From positions 1 through 24,822 of the IMG/VR virus record IMGVR_UViG_3300025664_000080: a stretch of 24,822 nt of DNA; one strand, given 5' to 3'. This DNA comes from a virus. Below the pieces are notes generated by a model, which made no database searches, was not told the origin of the DNA, and saw only the letters and a program-made list of their open reading frames with translations. A program made the translations under genes and the position numbers. Of this stretch, positions 21,244 through 24,822 are shown one piece after another. Every line of letters begins with the position of its first letter. The first letter of the stretch is position 1.

Positions 21244-22049
21244 CGGCTGGCCCGCTTCGCGATTCCGCCCATTAGAAAAGCCTGATGCGCTTTTTCATCC
21301 ACCATTAAACACATGCCATCCCCGTACACGTCCGTCATCACGTCGAAGATGTAGGGAGTGACGGCGCGGTTTGCTCCGGGGAGCGGACGAACTGAGAAAC
21401 GGATGATTGGACCTAACGCCTGCATGCCGCCGTATTCTCCACAGGCGAATTCGCGCGGATCGTGAATCGTTTCTTTCGACTGGAATTTCCGCCCATGGCA
21501 ATCGGGACAGAGGCCTTTGCTGGAATCGTAGCTTCCGGCTGCTAGGCCAGTAGCTTTATTTCCGAGGCCACGACAGGAAGAGCATGGAGCTTCGCCGGTG
21601 CCTTTGCAGGAAACGCACTCGCGAGGTCCATTCGGAAGATGCTGCGTTCCGGAGCCGCCGCAGTACTGCGCTTCGCAAATCTTTTCGCCTTTGCCGTTAC
21701 ACACGTCACAGACCGCGAGACATGATTCGCAGAAATCCTCAGAGATTTCCACATGCGGCGGTATCCCTTCCCAGGGAGAGACGATTACTAACTGATTCAT
21801 GGTGCGGGCTTGAGCTATGGCGGGACCTGATTTCCGGAAGTCAATTAACGGAGCTTTGGCGTTCGGGTCGCGGGGCTGAATGTTTACGAAACTAAGATGA
21901 CCGAGAACGTCGAATTCGCCTTTGCGGATTACGTCGCGCATCGGCTGCAATGTTTTATTGAGCCAGGCGAGGTCGCGCTTATCAACAAGAACGGGTTCTG
22001 GCTTGGGTTGTGACTTTGCGCGGGGAGCGGGTTTGGCGTGAACTGGCAA
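21240..22049 (-). CDS. Protein with four DnaJ-type CxxCxG zinc knuckles
   Basis: 269 aa if it starts at TTG 22049, three bases after the previous stop. The frame is open upstream, but that part overlaps the 51-aa gene and reads as out-of-frame sequence. After a Pro/Lys-rich start and a helical segment (LNKTLQPMRDVIRKGEFDV), the core carries CDVCNGKG, CVSCKGTG, CSSCRGLG and CPDCHGRK, as in the cysteine-rich domain of DnaJ, with no J domain (no HPD). The C-terminal part is beta/alpha (IIRFSVRPLPG, YIFDVMTDVYGDGMCLMVD). Family knowledge: such knuckles hold two zinc ions and bind unfolded peptides. A virion-assembly chaperone is a reasonable guess. Confidence 0.75.
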   Translation of the reverse strand: MPVHAKPAPRAKSQPKPEPVLVDKRDLAWLNKTLQPMRDVIRKGEFDVLGHLSFVNIQPRDPNAKAPLIDFRKSGPAIAQARTMNQLVIVSPWEGIPPHVEISEDFCESCLAVCDVCNGKGEKICEAQYCGGSGTQHLPNGPRECVSCKGTGEAPCSSCRGLGNKATGLAAGSYDSSKGLCPDCHGRKFQSKETIHDPREFACGEYGGMQALGPIIRFSVRPLPGANRAVTPYIFDVMTDVYGDGMCLMVDEKAHQAFLMGGIAKRASR

Positions 22050-22051
22050 AG

Positions 22052-22207
22052 CTACTTCTTTATCCCGAGCGCTTTTTGCATCTGGTCGCGCTGCTCTTTC
22101 GCCATCTCGATTTGAGTACGCTGGTTTTGGACGTGCTCTTTGAAGCAATCCCAGAGGCCTTGGAGAATGGCTTTGGTTTCGGGTGCGAAGTCAATGGTGT
22201 AGGTCAT
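22052..22207 (-). CDS. Tiny helical protein
   Basis: 51 aa from ATG 22207, overlapping the previous stop (ATGA). Helical throughout, with a heptad-like second half (ETKAILQGLWDCFKEHVQ, QIEMAKEQRDQMQKALG) suggesting a short coiled coil. Not recognised; overlooked easily because a longer frame runs across it. Confidence 0.6.
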   Translation of the reverse strand: MTYTIDFAPETKAILQGLWDCFKEHVQNQRTQIEMAKEQRDQMQKALGIKK

Positions 22208-22506
22208 TGGTATGGTACCTTCCACTCAACATCATCGAGGCCGCGAAGCCAGTCAATTGCCTTCGCCTCCGTCATGTCGCCCTTTTGGTGCCACTTCTTG
22301 TCATTGACGACGCACCAGAGTTCAAGTGGGCTTAAGCCTCCGCGTTCCGCTAGGTGCGTCAACGTTTGCGAATGATTACTCTGGGCCTGCTCGTCGTGAT
22401 CCTTTACTAGCTCCCACGAAACGCTGCGAGGATAGGGCGTGCGATTACGGCGAGCTTCGTAGGCTTCGTCCGTCTGCCCACTCAATACCGGATACCGACC
22501 AGCCAA
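22204..22506 (-). CDS. Hypothetical phage protein
   Basis: 100 aa as read from TTG 22506, immediately after the previous TAA, with GAAGAAG about 10 bases upstream. The start is uncertain because TTG is the only candidate nearby. The second half is better structured: LTHLAERGGLSPLELWCVVNDKKW then AKAIDWLRGLDDVEW. Function unknown. Stop overlaps the 51-aa gene. Confidence 0.6.
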   Translation of the reverse strand: MAGRYPVLSGQTDEAYEARRNRTPYPRSVSWELVKDHDEQAQSNHSQTLTHLAERGGLSPLELWCVVNDKKWHQKGDMTEAKAIDWLRGLDDVEWKVPYQ

Positions 22507-22677
22507 TTAGGCTACTTCTTCGCCTTCTTCGTCCGATTCCTCTAGGGGCTCGGCTGGTTCGTGCTCGCCTTCGTGACCTTCGTCGAGTCCGCAGACTGCA
22601 TGGACGGGAGAGGGATAGCCTTTGGTGGTTTTTGTGAAGTGCGCGTTGCAGGGTGCTTTTTCTTTTTTGGTCATCAT
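22507..22677 (-). CDS. Small Cys/His protein with acidic tail
   Basis: 56 aa from ATG 22677 (or the next codon, also ATG), with GAGGTG directly upstream. CNAHFTKTTKGYPSPVHAVCGLDEGHEGEHEP has the C...H...C.L..GH.G.H layout seen in many small phage zinc proteins. The last 18 residues are almost all Glu/Asp. Function unknown. Confidence 0.65.
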   Translation of the reverse strand: MMTKKEKAPCNAHFTKTTKGYPSPVHAVCGLDEGHEGEHEPAEPLEESDEEGEEVA

Positions 22678-22683
22678 TTCACC

Positions 22684-23727
22684 TCAGTCTACAATTCCTT
22701 CCGGCTTGATCCGATAGGATCCGCCGAGAAGGTAAAGCCGTCGTTTGACCCGATTGTACATAAGACGCGGATTCAGCCCATTGTCGCCGGGGAATCCTCC
22801 CGACTCTTCGCCCAGGCAGTGAAAGTAAACCTGCGGCTTGAATTGGTCGAAGCCTTTCTCCGCGTGGTACTCCAAAACCATGCATGGGCCAAGGTCTAAA
22901 AGGTCTTTGTGAATGTCCACGTGGAACTTCGGAAGGTATTCGGAGATGTCCTGGTTTCCGCCCACAAAATAAATCTGCCGGCCGCTCGGTTCGGATGCGA
23001 CGTGCGGGGGATTCTGGCGCGGATGGAATTTAATTTGGACGCACCATCCTTCGTCTTCTCCCTCTTGTTGCTTGATCGCAGTGATGCCGCGAGTATCGTT
23101 TATTTCGAGATCGACGCGCTCGCCGACGTAAAGCGATACGGCGATGCCAAGTTGAGCTAGAGACTTATGAGAGTTGTAGTCAGCATCATCTGGAAAGTCT
23201 GTAACGCGGCGACCGGCACGGCCATGGAACTGCTTATAAAGATCGGCAGATGACGGCGGATTCTTTTTGCGCTTTGGATTCTTGTGCGCTTTCCTGAAAG
23301 CGATTTCGCGCGCGAAGGATTTGCGTTTCCCTTTCGGAGTTTCATGGATTACCTTTCCGCCTGCGTCGTGAGCTCCGCGAGTGTGCTCTACCGCTGCTTG
23401 AACGTATTCGCCTAAAGTCTTTGCTCCGGGATTGAACTGGCGCGTTCGAACGCCGCGGCCGATTCGTGCGTCTCGCTTCCCTTCCCTTGTATTGCAGCTT
23501 TTGCAGCGATAGTCAAGATTCGATCTGCGGGTATTCGATTCGTCGCCGTCTTTGTGAGCGCGGACTAGATTCCGAGTTGAGCCGCATCGCCCGCCATTAA
23601 TGATTGCGTTGCAGCGTCGAGGTCCGAAGGGTTTGCATGCCGGATGATTGGCGCGGTATCGCTTGGCTCGGTCCGTGATCTGGTGGACGGGCTTTCGACC
23701 TACTCCGCATTTTGGTTTACGCTTCAT
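22684..23727 (-). CDS. HNH-like zinc domain protein with phage-specific C-terminal domain
   Basis: 347 aa from ATG 23727, overlapping the previous gene by 11 bases. It opens with the leader MKRKPKCGVGR shared with two upstream genes. Residues 39-79 form an HNH-type site: C39, C48, H58 in RAHKDGD, N70, C75-x2-C78 and N79 where a His is usual. A basic linker (about 130-160, KNPKRKKNPP) separates it from a 190-residue C-terminal domain (DLYKQFHGRAGR, LGIAVSLYVGERVDLEI, IYFVGGNQDISEYL, MVLEYHAEKGFDQF, YLLGGSYRI). I do not know the C-terminal family; it looks like an alpha/beta domain. Nuclease or DNA-binding role inferred. Confidence 0.75.
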   Translation of the reverse strand: MKRKPKCGVGRKPVHQITDRAKRYRANHPACKPFGPRRCNAIINGGRCGSTRNLVRAHKDGDESNTRRSNLDYRCKSCNTREGKRDARIGRGVRTRQFNPGAKTLGEYVQAAVEHTRGAHDAGGKVIHETPKGKRKSFAREIAFRKAHKNPKRKKNPPSSADLYKQFHGRAGRRVTDFPDDADYNSHKSLAQLGIAVSLYVGERVDLEINDTRGITAIKQQEGEDEGWCVQIKFHPRQNPPHVASEPSGRQIYFVGGNQDISEYLPKFHVDIHKDLLDLGPCMVLEYHAEKGFDQFKPQVYFHCLGEESGGFPGDNGLNPRLMYNRVKRRLYLLGGSYRIKPEGIVD

Positions 23728-23965
23728 CGGCTTCCGGCTCGTCTTGATCTGAGAACGTCTCGATTTGCAAATCGTAAGGCGATGGATCGCCTTTCAGCCG
23801 AACGCGAATGGCTGCCGATATGTGGACAGAGTCGCATGGTGAGCCGATATCGTTGCGCACGGCGATTCTGGCGCCGGTAACGTAAGTGCCAACCATCAGT
23901 TCGAGGGTGCGCCTCTTCTCGTCAGATAACAGGCGCCCTACTTCGCATTTGAGTTTAGGTTTCAT
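23717..23965 (-). CDS. Small protein with MKxKLKCxVGR leader
   Basis: 82 aa from ATG 23965 in an ATGA overlap. It begins MKPKLKCEVGRLL, the same leader as its neighbours at 23727 and 24407. Then helix SDEKRRTLELMVGTY and beta strands GARIAVRND, SAAIRVRLKG, with an acidic tail. Function unknown. Its last 11 bases encode the start of the next gene in another frame. Confidence 0.65.
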   Translation of the reverse strand: MKPKLKCEVGRLLSDEKRRTLELMVGTYVTGARIAVRNDIGSPCDSVHISAAIRVRLKGDPSPYDLQIETFSDQDEPEADEA

Positions 23966-24111
23966 GCGCTTTTCGAATCTCTATAAATTGAGCGAAATGT
24001 TTCTTTTGCTTCGTACTCAGCTTTTACGTTCTTCACGGTTTCATTGAAGATGCCAAAACATGCGCCGAACCCTACTATGAGCCCGAGTCCGAAATTGAGC
24101 ACGAAATGCAT
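23962..24111 (-). CDS. Tiny single-span membrane protein
   Basis: 49 aa from ATG 24111. Residues 2-22 (HFVLNFGLGLIVGFGACFGIF) form a hydrophobic, Gly-rich membrane helix; the rest is charged and helical (ETVKNVKAEYEAKETFRS). The stop overlaps the next start as ATGA, supporting it as a real gene. It overlaps the end of the zinc protein before it by 37 bases. Confidence 0.6.
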   Translation of the reverse strand: MHFVLNFGLGLIVGFGACFGIFNETVKNVKAEYEAKETFRSIYRDSKSA

Positions 24112-24254
24112 GGGGCTTTAAGAAAAAAACAACTTGGACATTGCCGCAACTCTATGGCCCTTCCGTCGCGCGTGAAAACAAAATAACCAGAGGCTTGCAG
24201 CTTGATCGAAGGTGTTGTTTTAAGAATGCAAAGCGGGCAATGTTCATTATCCAA
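24075..24254 (-). CDS. Small zinc-ribbon-like protein, TTG start
   Basis: 59 aa from TTG 24254, with GGGGAG 7 bases upstream. CPLC near the N-terminus, beta segment GYFVFTRDGRAIELRQ, then CPSC gives a zinc-ribbon layout; a further CISC follows in the part overlapping the membrane-protein gene. Likely missed by callers because of the TTG start. Function unknown. Confidence 0.55.
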   Translation of the reverse strand: MDNEHCPLCILKTTPSIKLQASGYFVFTRDGRAIELRQCPSCFFLKAPCISCSISDSGS

Positions 24255-24294
24255 CTTTCATCTCCCCGGTTCGCGCCTCAAGCTCCGGCTTCAT
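24247..24294 (-). CDS. Possible 15-codon coupling peptide
   Basis: MKPELEARTGEMKVG, starting in an ATGA overlap with the 38-aa gene and ending 7 bases into the start region of the 59-aa gene. It contains the RBS (GGGGAG) of that gene. It may only keep ribosomes moving between genes; a functional peptide is unproven. Confidence 0.3.
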   Translation of the reverse strand: MKPELEARTGEMKVG

Positions 24295-24362
24295 AGAAAC
24301 TTTCCCACGATGTAAGAGGCCAGCGCTTTTCTTCCGTTTGGATTTTTTGCGGCGAAGATCAC
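24291..24362. repeat. 72-bp imperfect direct repeat, copy 1
   Basis: Aligns without gaps to 24592-24663; I count 62 of 72 identical bases by hand. Encodes the common C-terminus IFAAKNPxGRKALASYIVxKFL plus stop on the minus strand. Confidence 0.8.
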
Positions 24363-24407
24363 GTCCGCATCTGGGCGGCCTACTCCGCGCTTGAGTTTGC
24401 GTTTCAT
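24291..24407 (-). CDS. Tiny chimeric protein: leader plus duplicated C-terminus
   Basis: 38 aa from ATG 24407 (ATGA overlap). It begins MKRKLKRGVGR, the leader shared with genes at 23965 and 23727, and ends IFAAKNPNGRKALASYIVGK, nearly the same as the end of the gene at 24822-24592. It therefore looks like a fusion of two locally repeated modules. The longer in-frame read starting at 24485 is out-of-frame sequence of the preceding gene. Confidence 0.6.
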   Translation of the reverse strand: MKRKLKRGVGRPDADVIFAAKNPNGRKALASYIVGKFL

Positions 24408-24595
24408 TTGTCCAGTTCTTCTTCGTGTCCGCACTTGCACGAACAGTCCAACTTGGTACACATCGAATGATTGTTTCGTTTGCAAGCCGCGCTGACTACG
24501 CCGCGCTCTGGATGCGGATATCGCGATGCGGTTGGCCGACGTCCACCTATATCGGGCAGAGCGGAGAAACTCGGGGCCGAATGATTAATGGTCAT
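24404..24595 (-). CDS. Small Cys/His cluster protein
   Basis: 63 aa from ATG 24595 (ATGA overlap with the previous gene). The first half is polar and Pro-rich; the second half carries CKRNNHSMCTKLDCSCKCGH, a dense C-x7-C-x4-C-x-C-x-C-x-H arrangement that recalls the C..NH..C....C.C.CH zinc motif of small phage proteins. Function unknown; ends in an ATGA overlap. Confidence 0.6.
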   Translation of the reverse strand: MTINHSAPSFSALPDIGGRRPTASRYPHPERGVVSAACKRNNHSMCTKLDCSCKCGHEEELDK

Positions 24596-24663
24596 AAGAA
24601 CTTATCCACGATGTACGAGGCCAGCGCTTTTCTTCCGGCTGGATTCTTGGCGGCGAAGATCGC
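24592..24663. repeat. 72-bp imperfect direct repeat, copy 2
   Basis: Partner of 24291-24362. It codes for the C-terminus of the 76-aa protein at the window edge. Confidence 0.8.
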
Positions 24664-24822
24664 CTTGTGCATTACGTGTTCCATGCTCTGCCCCATTCCG
24701 ACTAGAAGCCATCCGAACAGGTGAGCCATGTTGCAGAAGTGGAACGTCTTGCCGCTGGCTGAATTATTCAGCGTCAACGGAAGATGCTTCTCTTCGTCGC
24801 ATTCATTGAAGGCGCACTTCAT
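24592..24822 (-). CDS. Small Cys/His protein at window edge
   Basis: 76 aa, reading from an ATG formed by the last three bases of the window, so a longer N-terminus cannot be excluded and the RBS is not visible. CAFNECDEEKHLPLTL...FHFCNMAHLFGWL has a C-x4-C...C-x3-H layout resembling a small zinc finger in phage proteins. The C-terminal module IFAAKNPAGRKALASYIV is duplicated in the gene at 24407. Confidence 0.6.
   Translation of the reverse strand: MKCAFNECDEEKHLPLTLNNSASGKTFHFCNMAHLFGWLLVGMGQSMEHVMHKAIFAAKNPAGRKALASYIVDKFL

Noticed and set aside
22050-22148. In-frame N-terminal extension of the zinc-knuckle protein
   Set aside because: It overlaps the well-phased 51-aa gene in another frame and has the composition of an out-of-frame read, so the start was moved to TTG 22049.
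1-24822. Inverted terminal repeats or a circular junction at the window ends
   Set aside because: The first bases and the reverse complement of the last bases do not match, and joining the ends would place two ATGs back to back with no room for RBS or promoter.
1-24822. CRISPR array, tRNA or rRNA genes, insertion sequences
   Set aside because: No regularly spaced repeats, cloverleaf-like segments or transposase frames were recognised; the serine recombinase lacks element ends that I could see.

Overview
The window reads as one continuous stretch of a double-stranded DNA bacteriophage genome or prophage, carried by an uncultured Gram-negative host. Evidence for this is dense packing of small genes, mostly with 4-base start/stop overlaps (ATGA or GTGA), many short zinc-binding proteins, a Gp37/Gp68-family protein, a phage-type C5 DNA methyltransferase, two peptidoglycan-cleaving enzymes and fibre-like beta-rich proteins. 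Base composition looks moderately GC-rich by eye. Host identity is not shown by the sequence; Acidobacteriota is only a weak guess from the style of the fibre and secreted proteins. The window opens on an ATG (+ strand) and closes on the complement of an ATG (- strand), so it is probably cut from something longer.

Layout. Two long transcription blocks converge near 9.75 kb. The rightward block (1-9819) looks like early/DNA-metabolism genes: a GNAT/Mom-like protein, small zinc proteins, a probable OB-fold protein, a HerA/FtsK-like ATPase with two winged-helix repeats, two tiny membrane proteins, an HNH nuclease, a coiled-coil protein, an internally deleted DNA methyltransferase pseudogene, a Gp37/Gp68 (DUF5131) protein, a C5-cytosine methyltransferase and a small serine recombinase. 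An 81-bp perfect direct repeat sits in front of the OB-fold gene.

The leftward block (24822 down to 9734) starts with a mosaic of very small genes (24822-23717), several sharing an 11-residue N-terminal leader or a duplicated C-terminal module. It continues with an HNH-like protein, a protein with four DnaJ-type zinc knuckles and small hypotheticals, and stops at a clear terminator-like hairpin (20881-20922). A second unit then encodes a basic membrane protein, four successive small beta-sandwich-like proteins (241, 156, 182 and 202 aa), membrane proteins, a GH73-type glucosaminidase, three Sec-signal-bearing fibre-like proteins and a membrane-anchored lytic transglycosylase.

How it may work together. 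The second leftward unit is most economically read as a virion and lysis module. I see no terminase, portal, HK97-type capsid, tail tube or tape-measure gene in the 24.8 kb. With the consecutive jelly-roll-like candidates, the basic membrane protein, the membrane-anchored transglycosylase and the HerA/FtsK-type ATPase, this raises the possibility of a tailless, membrane-containing phage of an undescribed kind. That is an inference: the missing tail genes could lie outside the window. The three fibre-like proteins with signal peptides are odd for any phage that assembles in the cytoplasm and deserve the closest look.
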